From Porphyromonas endodontalis ATCC 35406 (GTDB lineage Bacteria > Bacteroidota > Bacteroidia > Bacteroidales > Porphyromonadaceae): 64,000 nt of DNA. Shown piece after piece: positions 8,425 through 16,635 of this stretch. The translations under genes and the position numbers were made by a program. Position 1 is the stretch's first letter. Every line of letters starts with the position of its first letter. Below the pieces are notes generated by a model, which searched no databases, was not told where the DNA came from, and saw only the letters and a program-made list of their open reading frames with translations. The stretch spans positions 167,074-231,073 of the forward strand of contig NZ_ACNN01000020.1 in the NCBI RefSeq assembly GCF_000174815.1, written 5' to 3'.

Positions 8425-9051
8425 ATGAATTACGCAGTAGATCTTCTGAGCCTCTTCTTTCGCTCGGTATTTATCGATAATATGATCTTCGCTTTCTACC
8501 TCGGGATGTGTTCGTATCTCGCGGTATCGAAAAATGTGAAGACGGCATTGGGTTTGGGCATTGCAGTGACATTCGTGCTTACCTGTACCCTCCCGATCAA
8601 CTATTTACTAGAAAACTACATCTTCAAAGAGGGTGCACTCACCTGGCTTAGTCCCTCTTTTGCTACAGTAGACCTTAGCTTCCTTTCCTTCATCCTTTTC
8701 ATTGCAGTCATTGCCTCCTTCACTCAATTGGTGGAGATGGTAGTGGAGCGTTATGCTCCCTCTTTGTACGCATCACTCGGGATTTTCTTGCCTCTCATTG
8801 CTGTGAATTGTGCCATCTTGGGAGGTTCTCTCTTTATGCAACAACGTGAATTTGTAGACCTAGGACAAGCAACCGTCTACGGCTTTGGTTCGGGTATTGG
8901 TTGGCTAGTCGCAATCCTTGGGATGGCTGCAATCCGAGAAAAATTGCAGTTCTCCAATATCCCGAAGCCGCTGAGAGGTTTTGGTATAGCCCTCATTGTT
9001 ACGGGGCTAATGGGGATGGCTTTCGTTTGCTTCTCGGGGGTTAAACTTTAA
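8425..9051 (+). CDS. nqrE: Na+-translocating NADH:quinone reductase subunit E
   Basis: A 208-residue, six-helix membrane subunit paired with NqrD. C29 (in LGMCSYLA) and C129 (in AVNCAILGG) match the iron-centre cysteines. The sequence LGICSAL/LGMCSYL shared by D and E shows the ancient duplication of these subunits. It lies 38 nt after nqrD and 53 nt before nqrF. Confidence 0.97.
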   Translation: MNYAVDLLSLFFRSVFIDNMIFAFYLGMCSYLAVSKNVKTALGLGIAVTFVLTCTLPINYLLENYIFKEGALTWLSPSFATVDLSFLSFILFIAVIASFTQLVEMVVERYAPSLYASLGIFLPLIAVNCAILGGSLFMQQREFVDLGQATVYGFGSGIGWLVAILGMAAIREKLQFSNIPKPLRGFGIALIVTGLMGMAFVCFSGVKL

Positions 9052-9104
9052 GAGGCAACCCGGAGAGTTCGTAGAAGACTAAGTAATAAAAAGGAATACA
9101 CGAT

Positions 9105-10382
9105 ATGGCGATTAATTCTATCGTAATCATTGCGAGCGTAGTTATATTCCTCGTAATCACCCTTATATTGGTCATTGCCCTACTTGTTGCCAAGAGCAAA
9201 CTTGTTCCCTCGGGCAATGCAACCATTACAGTAAATGACGAGCGTAAACTCGAAGTCCCCATAGGAGGCACCCTGCTTAATACGCTACAAAACAACGGCA
9301 TCTACCTTTCCTCCGCCTGTGGTGGGAGTGGAAGCTGCGGCCAATGTCGCTGCCGTGTGGTAGAGGGCGGTGGCGAAATTCTTCCTACCGAGAAGGGGTT
9401 CTTTAGCCGCAAAGAGCAGAAAGCGCATTGGCGTTTGGGCTGCCAAACGAAGGTAAAAGAGGATCTCAAAATCATCGTTCCCGAGTCTGTATTTGGCGTA
9501 AAAGAGTGGGAATGCGAGGTCGTTAGCAACCGCAATGTATCCACCTTCATCAAAGAATTCGTTGTAAAACTGCCCGAGGGCGAAGTGATGAACTTCAAGA
9601 GTGGTAGCTATGCACAGATCAAAATTCCCAAATATAATATCTCTTATTCCGACTACGATATATGCGATAAAGAGGGGAACGATCGCTTCCGTAAAGACTG
9701 GGAGCGTATGGCAAAAGTGGGACTCTTTGGCTTGAAGGCTGTAAATACAGAAGAGACAATTCGTGCCTACTCAATGGCGAATTATCCTGCCGAGGGTAAC
9801 ATCATTACACTCAATGTGCGTATTGCCACTCCGCCCATCGATCGGGCTACGGGCACTTGGAAGGCCGGTGTTATGCCGGGTATTTCTTCTTCCTATATCT
9901 TCTCTCTCAAGCCTGGAGATAAGGTGACGATGAGTGGTCCCTATGGAGACTTCCATATTCATGAAGATAGCGATGCCGAGATGCTTTATATCGGCGGTGG
10001 GGCAGGTATGGCTCCCCTTCGTGCTCAGCTCTTGCACCTTTTCAATACGGTAAAGACGGGGCGTAAGGTCTCTTATTGGTACGGAGCACGCTCTAAGAGT
10101 GAAATTTTCTACGAAGAGGACTTCCGCGAGATAGAAAAGAACTTCCCCAACTTCCGCTTCGTTATCGCCTTGAGTGACCCTCAACCCGAAGATAATTGGA
10201 CGGGAGCCACCGGATTTATCCATCAGGTTATATACGATATGTACCTCAAAGATCATGAGGCTCCGGAAGATATCGAATACTATATGTGCGGACCGGGCCC
10301 CATGTCCAACGCTGTCAATAAGATGCTCGAAGACTTGGGCGTGCCTCGTGAGCAGGTCAACTTCGACGACTTTGGCGGTTGA
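9105..10382 (+). CDS. nqrF: Na+-translocating NADH:quinone reductase subunit F
   Basis: A 425-residue subunit that accepts electrons from NADH. One N-terminal membrane helix (residues 5-29) is followed by a plant-type ferredoxin domain with 2Fe-2S ligands C72, C78, C81 and C113, then a ferredoxin-reductase domain. The FAD motif RAYS is at 220-223, [12 protein letters not shown] marks the NADH-binding part and YMCGPGPM is near the C-terminus. It is the last gene of a complete nqr operon, followed by a weak hairpin with a T-run. Confidence 0.97.
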   Translation: MAINSIVIIASVVIFLVITLILVIALLVAKSKLVPSGNATITVNDERKLEVPIGGTLLNTLQNNGIYLSSACGGSGSCGQCRCRVVEGGGEILPTEKGFFSRKEQKAHWRLGCQTKVKEDLKIIVPESVFGVKEWECEVVSNRNVSTFIKEFVVKLPEGEVMNFKSGSYAQIKIPKYNISYSDYDICDKEGNDRFRKDWERMAKVGLFGLKAVNTEETIRAYSMANYPAEGNIITLNVRIATPPIDRATGTWKAGVMPGISSSYIFSLKPGDKVTMSGPYGDFHIHEDSDAEMLYIGGGAGMAPLRAQLLHLFNTVKTGRKVSYWYGARSKSEIFYEEDFREIEKNFPNFRFVIALSDPQPEDNWTGATGFIHQVIYDMYLKDHEAPEDIEYYMCGPGPMSNAVNKMLEDLGVPREQVNFDDFGG

Positions 10383-10465
10383 TCTCGGAGGAAACATCAG
10401 AAGCGAAATGTACAAGGAGCTTCTCTAGCGAATATCAAGGTACTACCCAAAAGGGGAGATGGCCG

Positions 10466-10491
10466 AGAGCTTTGCTAGAGAGGCTCTTTTT
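10466..10491 (+). terminator. Possible terminator of the nqr operon
   Basis: A short stem AGAGC/GCTCT (10466-10470 with 10483-10487) runs directly into a five-T run. The stem is only five base pairs, so this is tentative, but the location between nqrF and an unrelated gene is right. Confidence 0.4.
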
Positions 10492-10516
10492 GTAGAAGAA
10501 AGATTCCTTAGATACG

Positions 10517-11518
10517 ATGGATGCAACCCGACATGAGGGGCTGGATGTCCTCCGCGCTCTTGCTGCCTTTTTTGTGATTGGCATTCATACTTCGGGGCAG
10601 TACCTCGCTCCGGAGCATTGGCAGAGTAGTAACGGATATGTTGCAGCTTTGGTGCAGGGCTTCGTGCAGATAGGGGTACCTCTCTTTTTTATGCTAAGTG
10701 GAGCCTTTCTTCTCACTCAGCCCATTGAGAAACCCTCTACATTCTATCGCAAACGTTTACCTCGACTTCTCATCCCCCTCGCTGTTTGGCTTCCTCTTTA
10801 CTACCTCTATTTTTGGATTAAAGGGGCTGATGTTGCGGAGTATGCCCTCCATCTTTTTTGGGCAAAAGGCTATTTCCATCTTTGGTTTCTACCCCCTCTT
10901 CTCGGGCTATACCTTGTAACGCCTCTCCTTCGCAAGCTCATAGAGCGAGTATCGCGCTCTAGGCATCTTACCCTCATCGCTTTGGCTCTTCTCCTTTTGG
11001 AGGTGATCGGTAGCCTTTTTCTCTTCGTATACCAAGTAGAGCTACCTATTCCCATTCTATTTATCCCCTATCTTGGATACTACCTATTAGGGTATGTCTT
11101 GAAGGAACATGCGTTGGCGAAAAAGTCTCTTTGGGGTGTGCTTTATGGCACGAGTACGCTGGCTATGATAACTTTGCTCATCCTATACCATGGCTCCTCT
11201 TGGGCGGAGTATGTGACGAGCAACCTCTCGCCTCTTGTAGCCGTGGCTACTATTAGTCTTTTTGCGCTCTTCTCTTCGCTCCCTCGCTTATCCCATAATC
11301 CTAGGTTCCTAAGCTCCTTTGCTGCTCGTTCTTTGGGTGTTTATCTCATCCATATCGTGGTATTGGATGTGGTTACCAAGCCCTTTCTTTTGTGGTTCCC
11401 TTGGATTATGGAGCAGGCTTTGCTCTCTATCCTTTTGCGCTGGAGCCTTACGGCGCTACTTTCTTTTATTGGGGTCTCGCTCCTGTACAAAGTGCGCCCC
11501 CTACGCACCTTCCTCTGA
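10517..11518 (+). CDS. Acyltransferase family 3 membrane protein
   Basis: A 333-residue integral membrane protein with about ten hydrophobic helices. The N-terminus (GLDVLRALAAFFVIGIHTSG) has the conserved R and H of the acyltransferase-3 family, which moves acetyl or similar groups onto surface sugars or lipids. FYRKRLPRLLIPLAVW is the second family landmark. The substrate cannot be told; O-acetylation of a surface polysaccharide is most likely because a sugar-phosphate transferase follows two genes later, but the gene is separated from that cluster by a 278-nt spacer. Length is usual for WecH/OafA-type single-domain members. Confidence 0.85.
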   Translation: MDATRHEGLDVLRALAAFFVIGIHTSGQYLAPEHWQSSNGYVAALVQGFVQIGVPLFFMLSGAFLLTQPIEKPSTFYRKRLPRLLIPLAVWLPLYYLYFWIKGADVAEYALHLFWAKGYFHLWFLPPLLGLYLVTPLLRKLIERVSRSRHLTLIALALLLLEVIGSLFLFVYQVELPIPILFIPYLGYYLLGYVLKEHALAKKSLWGVLYGTSTLAMITLLILYHGSSWAEYVTSNLSPLVAVATISLFALFSSLPRLSHNPRFLSSFAARSLGVYLIHIVVLDVVTKPFLLWFPWIMEQALLSILLRWSLTALLSFIGVSLLYKVRPLRTFL

Positions 11519-11576
11519 AGACACTACACCGCTCCCAAATCCCTTAAATTTTACTCACTGAAAAAGGGATGGATGT

Positions 11577-11719
11577 CTGCCCTAAAAATTTTCCGTTCTT
11601 GCCCTAGATTCTACGAAAAACCACCCGAAAAACATTTCTTTTTTACCCTGTACCCTCCCCAAAAATAGCGCAATATTTTTCTGCGTTTCGCACCTGTCTT
11701 TGTTTTTTGTGGGGTAAAG
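11577..11719 (+). repeat. Degenerate intergenic repeat, copy A
   Basis: An AT-rich stretch that shares, in the same order, the motifs TCTGCCCTAAA, TTTT..TTC.TGCC, CATTTCTTTTTnACCC and a T-run followed by TGTGG with the spacer at about 37861-37963. Both copies lie just upstream of a promoter box. No coding potential is visible. Confidence 0.4.
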
Positions 11720-11753
11720 AATCTAGATTGATGGCGCAACGCTTTCAAAATTG

Positions 11754-11761
11754 TATCTTTG
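11754..11761 (+). promoter_or_regulatory. -7 promoter box (TATCTTTG) of the tsaC cluster
   Basis: Fits TAnnTTTG, 35 nt upstream of the tsaC ATG. ATTG at 11727-11730 is a weak -33 candidate with a spacer two or three nt longer than usual. Confidence 0.6.
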
Positions 11762-11796
11762 TCCTGCATATGTAAAAGCTTAGTTTGTAAACTCCA

Positions 11797-12393
11797 ATGG
11801 ATGTTCAACGCAATACATTAACCGAAGAATATAAGAGGGCGGTGCAGGAGGCTTCCAAGGTAGTCAAAGCCGGGGGGATTATTCTCTATCCCACCGATAC
11901 TATTTGGGGGCTAGGGTGCGATGCCACCAACGAAGAGGCAGTGCAACGTATTTTTACTCTCAAAGGACGTGCCGAGAGCAAGGCCATGTTGCTGCTTATC
12001 GATAGTGATGCCAAGTTGCCGGGATTGGTGCGTGAGGTGCCCGATATTGCCTATCAATTGATTGATGCGGCGGTGTCTCCTCTGACTCTTATCTACCCGG
12101 GAGGGCGCAATGTCGCCCCTTCGCTGATTGCTCCCGAGGGTACGTTGGGTATCCGTATCACGCACGAGGCTTTCTCGCGAGCCCTCTGTGCAGCTGTTCG
12201 GGTGCCTTTGGTTTCTACGAGTGCGAACCTCTCGGGGCAGCCTGCTCCCAAGATTTTTGCCGAGATCTCGGAGGAGATCAAGGCTGCTGTGGACTATGTC
12301 GTCCCCGTTCGTCAAGACGAATGCACGCCGGCGCGTCCTAGCGAAATTATATCCATAGGGTTGGGAGGGGAAGTAAAGATCCTGCGTTCATGA
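11797..12393 (+). CDS. tsaC: L-threonylcarbamoyladenylate synthase
   Basis: A 198-residue YrdC/Sua5-family enzyme that makes threonylcarbamoyl-AMP from threonine, bicarbonate and ATP, the first step of the t6A37 tRNA modification. Family signatures are YPTDTIWGLGCDA near the N-terminus, the KGR motif in FTLKGRAESK and STSANLSGQPAP toward the C-terminus. It has only the YrdC domain and no Sua5 C-terminal domain, so it is of the TsaC type. Its stop overlaps the next start (ATGA), implying translational coupling with the sugar transferase. Confidence 0.95.
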   Translation: MDVQRNTLTEEYKRAVQEASKVVKAGGIILYPTDTIWGLGCDATNEEAVQRIFTLKGRAESKAMLLLIDSDAKLPGLVREVPDIAYQLIDAAVSPLTLIYPGGRNVAPSLIAPEGTLGIRITHEAFSRALCAAVRVPLVSTSANLSGQPAPKIFAEISEEIKAAVDYVVPVRQDECTPARPSEIISIGLGGEVKILRS

Positions 12394-13796
12394 GTCGTAT
12401 CTTATTGTATCGCCTAAGGTATATTCTCTCGGATAGTTTGGCTATGTTGCTGACTATCCTTCTGTTTAATATCTTGCGGTACAATATAGAGGGGGTAACT
12501 TCTTCTTGGGGGAGCCTAGGTGCCTATCTCTTGAGCTCGCGCAATTTGCTTGTTAGCGGCTTGGTTTGGTTGGTGTGGATGGCTCTTTTTGCTCTCTCCG
12601 GATACTATAATAAACCCATCAATAAGAGTCGTCTTGACGAGTTGTGGGTTACGCTCTGCTCTGTTTTTGTGGGTAGCGTTGTCTCATTTTTATTTTGGGT
12701 GGTAGACGATATTGTACTCGATACCCGCGTTTATTTGGAGCTCTTTGTGGGGATATTTGTCCTCGCTTTCTTTTGGGTTTATTTGGGGCGGCTCTGTATT
12801 ACCCTTGGGGGAATACGAAAGAGGGATAACCCCGAGCATTGGGAGCGCGTGTTGCTTGTGGGCACCAAAAAGAAGGTGGAGCATCTTGCTCAATGCACCA
12901 AAACTATGCGCTTTGTAGAGAGAGGGCGAGTGCTGATTGACGAGGAGGCTACACCCGAATGTGCCGATTTGGAACACCTATCCCACAGGATAGCCTCTAT
13001 ATTTTCTACCCTCTCCCCCACGGCTATTTACCTTACAGTCTCTCCTGAGTGGAAGCCTGTAGCTGGGCACCTTCTTTACTCAATGTATCGCTTCCATTGC
13101 CCTATCTATATAGAGGCAGAGAGTGTACCGCTCTCTCAACCGCGCCCTAAACTTACCCATGCTGTACTTATGGGGGTACCCATGATCGAAGTGACAGAGA
13201 CGAATATGAGTGAGCTGGCAAAGAACCTCAAGTACTGCTTTGATCGGGTGGCTGCGCTCTTTGCTTTGGTTGTGCTTTCCCCTCTTTTTTTAGTGCTTTC
13301 TATTGCCGTTCGCCGCTCTTCGTCGGGGCCTGTTTTTTACCGGCAGGAGCGCATTGGCAAGCGAGGTAAGCCATTCCTCATTTACAAATTCCGTACCATG
13401 TACACCAATACCGAGGGTGAAACCCCACAACTTTCGTTCGAAGGGGATCCTCGCGTTATCCCTTTGGGGCGATGGTTGCGACGCTATAGACTAGACGAAT
13501 TGCCCCAGTTTTACAATGTATTGCGGGGCGATATGAGTTTTGTTGGTCCGCGTCCGGAGCGGCAATACTACATTGATCAGCTCGTGGAGCACGCCCCCTA
13601 CTACTACCTCTTGCACAACGTTTTGCCCGGGATTACCTCTTGGGGAATGGTGCGATATGGGTACGCCTCTACCCTCGAAGAGATGCTCGAACGCTTACGC
13701 TACGATTGGCTTTACTACGAAAATATGTCGCTAAAGCTCGATTTTGTAGTACTCTTTTATACGATACGTACGATACTAAACGGAGAAGGAAAATGA
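12390..13796 (+). CDS. Polyprenyl-phosphate sugar-1-phosphate transferase
   Basis: A 468-residue membrane enzyme of the PHPT/WbaP type, expected to load the first sugar phosphate onto undecaprenyl phosphate for a surface polysaccharide. Four N-terminal helices (about residues 12-135) are followed by a variable cytoplasmic region. The catalytic Bac_transf domain occupies about 275-468, with RVAALFALVVLSPLF, the FYRQERIGKRGKPF segment, KFRTM, RRYRLDELPQ and GDMSFVGPRPE, all core motifs of the family. The donor sugar is unknown. It overlaps tsaC and the ClC gene by ATGA, so all three are translated together. No other glycan genes adjoin it, so it probably serves a pathway encoded elsewhere. Confidence 0.9.
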   Translation: MSRILLYRLRYILSDSLAMLLTILLFNILRYNIEGVTSSWGSLGAYLLSSRNLLVSGLVWLVWMALFALSGYYNKPINKSRLDELWVTLCSVFVGSVVSFLFWVVDDIVLDTRVYLELFVGIFVLAFFWVYLGRLCITLGGIRKRDNPEHWERVLLVGTKKKVEHLAQCTKTMRFVERGRVLIDEEATPECADLEHLSHRIASIFSTLSPTAIYLTVSPEWKPVAGHLLYSMYRFHCPIYIEAESVPLSQPRPKLTHAVLMGVPMIEVTETNMSELAKNLKYCFDRVAALFALVVLSPLFLVLSIAVRRSSSGPVFYRQERIGKRGKPFLIYKFRTMYTNTEGETPQLSFEGDPRVIPLGRWLRRYRLDELPQFYNVLRGDMSFVGPRPERQYYIDQLVEHAPYYYLLHNVLPGITSWGMVRYGYASTLEEMLERLRYDWLYYENMSLKLDFVVLFYTIRTILNGEGK

Positions 13797-15592
13797 CCTC
13801 ATCGTCCACTACTACACAATCTGGTGCTCTCATGCGCTTTATCCTCTGGCGTGAGAAGCATATCAGTGAACGTGTATTTGTTTTAATACTTGCTTTTATC
13901 GTGGGACTGGCTACGGCGGTAGCTGCGTTTGTGCTCAAAGAATTGGTGCATACACTCCAGCATTTTGCCACCACGGCGGCACAGCGAAATCAATATCTCT
14001 ATTTGGTGCTTCCCCCGGTAGGTATCTTTGCCACCGCCATGATCGTGCGTTACGTGGTGCGAGACGATATAAGCCATGGGGTTACCAAGATACTTATTGC
14101 ATTGTCTCAGCGCAAGAGCCGTATCAAACCGCATAATATGTGGTCTTCTGTTTTGTCTAGTGCCATTACCATTGGGATGGGGGGATCTGTGGGAGCGGAG
14201 TCTCCTATTGTGCTTACGGGGGCTGCCATTGGTTCTAATTTGGGGCGGTTCTTCAAGATGGAGCAGCGCAACCTGATGCTCCTTGTGGGGTGTGGAGCAG
14301 CCGGTGCTATTGCCGGTATTTTTAAGGCCCCTATCACGGGATTGGTTTTTGTCATAGAGGTGCTTTTGATGGATTTGACCCTTGTGAGTATTCTGCCCTT
14401 GCTTACCACCTCCGTTACATCAGCCTCTCTCGCCTATATCTTGACGGGTCGTCAGGCTATGTTTAGCTTCATGCAAAGCGAAGATTTTATCTTAGATCGT
14501 ATCCCCTATACACTCCTGTTGGGCATCCTTTGTGGCTTTGTGGCACTCTACTTCTCGCGCATTATGTTCTTTTTGGAGCGGAGGTTTAAGCGTATCCCTA
14601 AGTATGTCAATCGCTTCTTGCTCTCGGCGGTGATTTTGAGTGTTCTCATTGTTCTTATGCCACCTCTCTATGGTGAGGGGTATAGTGTTATCGAGCAGCT
14701 TCTGAGCAACGACTACAGCAGCATCATGCAGGGGTCGCTCTTTGCCGGTTTGGGAGACTCGTATTGGTGGATTGTGCTTTTCCTCACCTTAGTGCTTCTC
14801 TTTAAGGTATTTGCCTCGGTGGCTACCAACTCAGGTGGAGGTTGTGGGGGGCTCTTTGCTCCTACGCTTTTTGTGGGAGGGCTTACGGGCTTTCTCTTCT
14901 CGCATACCCTTAATTACTTCCCCTTTATTCGCGTCTATCTCCCCGAGAAAAATTTTATCCTCATGGGGATGGCTGGGACTATGGCGGCCGTGATGCACGC
15001 TCCTCTTACAGGGGTATTCCTTATTGCCGAGCTTACGGGGGGGTATAATCTTTTCCTTCCGCTCATGTTGGTTGTGCTCAGTGCCTATTGTACCATCCGG
15101 GTATTTATGCGCCATAGTATCTACTCGTTGCGTCTTGCCGAAGAGGGTAAATTGCTCACGCACCAAAAGGACCAAGCTGTGCTTACTCTGATGAATCTGG
15201 ATAGTGTTATCGAGACGGAGTTTAGCACCATAGCCCCTGAGATGACATTGGGCGATGTGGTACGGATCATTGGCGAGAGCCGACGCAATGTTTTCCCCGT
15301 GGTGGATGGGGACAAACGTTTGGTGGGGATAGTCCTCCTCGACAATATCCGCAATATTATGTTCCGCCCCGAGTTGTACGATCGCTTCCAGGTGGAAACG
15401 TTCATGGTTTCTCCTCCTGCCAAAATCTTATCTACGATGTCTATGGAGGAGGCAATGCGCACATTCGACGATACCAAGGCATGGAATCTCCCTGTCGTAG
15501 ATGCCGAGGGGCACTACCTCGGGTTTATCTCTAAATCGAAAATCTTTAATACATATCGAGAGGTACTCACAGACTTAAGTCAAGGAGATTGA
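13793..15592 (+). CDS. ClC-family chloride channel/transporter with CBS pair
   Basis: A 599-residue membrane protein. The ClC core (about residues 20-440) has GSVGAESPIV, the counterpart of GREGP with the gating glutamate kept, and GGLFAP, the third anion-site motif. The first selectivity motif GSGIP is not present; the equivalent position reads ISHGVTK, so anion selectivity may differ from the E. coli exchanger. Two CBS domains follow (about residues 475-590), likely binding adenine nucleotides. The start at 13793 overlaps the previous stop (ATGA); longer in-frame starts lie deep inside the upstream gene. The likely role is anion/proton exchange for pH or ion balance. Confidence 0.92.
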   Translation: MTSSSTTTQSGALMRFILWREKHISERVFVLILAFIVGLATAVAAFVLKELVHTLQHFATTAAQRNQYLYLVLPPVGIFATAMIVRYVVRDDISHGVTKILIALSQRKSRIKPHNMWSSVLSSAITIGMGGSVGAESPIVLTGAAIGSNLGRFFKMEQRNLMLLVGCGAAGAIAGIFKAPITGLVFVIEVLLMDLTLVSILPLLTTSVTSASLAYILTGRQAMFSFMQSEDFILDRIPYTLLLGILCGFVALYFSRIMFFLERRFKRIPKYVNRFLLSAVILSVLIVLMPPLYGEGYSVIEQLLSNDYSSIMQGSLFAGLGDSYWWIVLFLTLVLLFKVFASVATNSGGGCGGLFAPTLFVGGLTGFLFSHTLNYFPFIRVYLPEKNFILMGMAGTMAAVMHAPLTGVFLIAELTGGYNLFLPLMLVVLSAYCTIRVFMRHSIYSLRLAEEGKLLTHQKDQAVLTLMNLDSVIETEFSTIAPEMTLGDVVRIIGESRRNVFPVVDGDKRLVGIVLLDNIRNIMFRPELYDRFQVETFMVSPPAKILSTMSMEEAMRTFDDTKAWNLPVVDAEGHYLGFISKSKIFNTYREVLTDLSQGD

Positions 15593-15621
15593 CCTCTCTA
15601 GATCCTTTTTCGTTGCACTAT

Positions 15622-16596
15622 ATGGAACAACAAGATATACGCATTCTCTTTTTGGGTACAGCCCCTTTTGCAGCACGGCATCTTACCTTTTTGATAGAGT
15701 CCGGGTACTCTGTGGTGGGGGTGGTGACTACTCCGGATCGACCTGCAGGGCGAGGGCATAAGTTGCAGCCCTCTCCTGTAAAAGTGGAGGCTCTTCGCTT
15801 GGGGCTCCCCATTTGGCAACCGGAGCGGCTCCGAGATGAGAGCTTTCTTGCAGAAATGCGTGCCCTACGCCCCACCCTAGGGGTAGTTATTGCCTTTAGG
15901 ATGCTGCCCGAGGAGTTATGGGCAATGCCTGACCTCGGGACGGTAAATATCCACGCATCGTTGCTTCCTCGCTGGCGTGGTGCGGCACCTATCAATCATG
16001 CCCTAATGGCAGGAGACAAGGAGACGGGCGTTTCTCTTTTCCGCCTTACCAAGGGCTTGGATGAGGGGCATATCTTGGGGCAACGCGCTCTCCCCATTGA
16101 CGAAAATACCCTGTTTGGCGATCTTTATGATACTCTAGCAGAAGAGGGTATTCTCCTGCTCGGGGAGTTTTTACAGGCATGCCGAGAAGATAAAATCCCC
16201 GAAGGTGTAGCTCAACCGAAGGATACCGAAGAGCCCTATGCCCACAAGCTGACAAAAGAGAATACACGGATTGATTGGAGCCGATCTGCCCGAGAAATTC
16301 ATAACTTTGTGCGTGGTTTATCCCCTTTGCCTACGGCATGGACTACCCTTGTCTGCCCTGGCGCGGGAGAGCCTTTGACGTACAAATTGTTTGTCACACG
16401 CGTCGTTTCCGAAGAGCCTCTGCCTGTGGGTACAACGCCCGGTTCCGTGTTGCCCTCTCCTCGTCGCTCTCTGCATGTCGCAACAGGAGGCGGCATCTTG
16501 GCAATAGAAGAACTGCAAGCCCCTGCTAAAAAACGCTTGCCCATTGCAGACTTTCTCAATGGAGTACAGCTAGGAGAGGGGGCATTTTTTGAATAA
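15622..16596 (+). CDS. fmt: Methionyl-tRNA formyltransferase
   Basis: A 324-residue cytoplasmic enzyme that formylates initiator Met-tRNA using 10-formyltetrahydrofolate. Catalytic residues are visible: N109 and H111 in VNIHASLLPRWRG and D147 in GLDEGH. TPDRPAGRG marks the folate-side region. The usual N-terminal GTPDFA is GTAPFA here, a small deviation. I chose the ATG at 15622 because it gives the normal N-terminus; a TTG at 15589 overlaps the upstream stop and would add 11 residues. It is the last gene of the tsaC-sugar transferase-ClC-fmt cluster. Confidence 0.95.
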   Translation: MEQQDIRILFLGTAPFAARHLTFLIESGYSVVGVVTTPDRPAGRGHKLQPSPVKVEALRLGLPIWQPERLRDESFLAEMRALRPTLGVVIAFRMLPEELWAMPDLGTVNIHASLLPRWRGAAPINHALMAGDKETGVSLFRLTKGLDEGHILGQRALPIDENTLFGDLYDTLAEEGILLLGEFLQACREDKIPEGVAQPKDTEEPYAHKLTKENTRIDWSRSAREIHNFVRGLSPLPTAWTTLVCPGAGEPLTYKLFVTRVVSEEPLPVGTTPGSVLPSPRRSLHVATGGGILAIEELQAPAKKRLPIADFLNGVQLGEGAFFE

Positions 16597-16635
16597 TTGA
16601 AGGACTAATCACACACCATACAGCCCATTTTGAAT

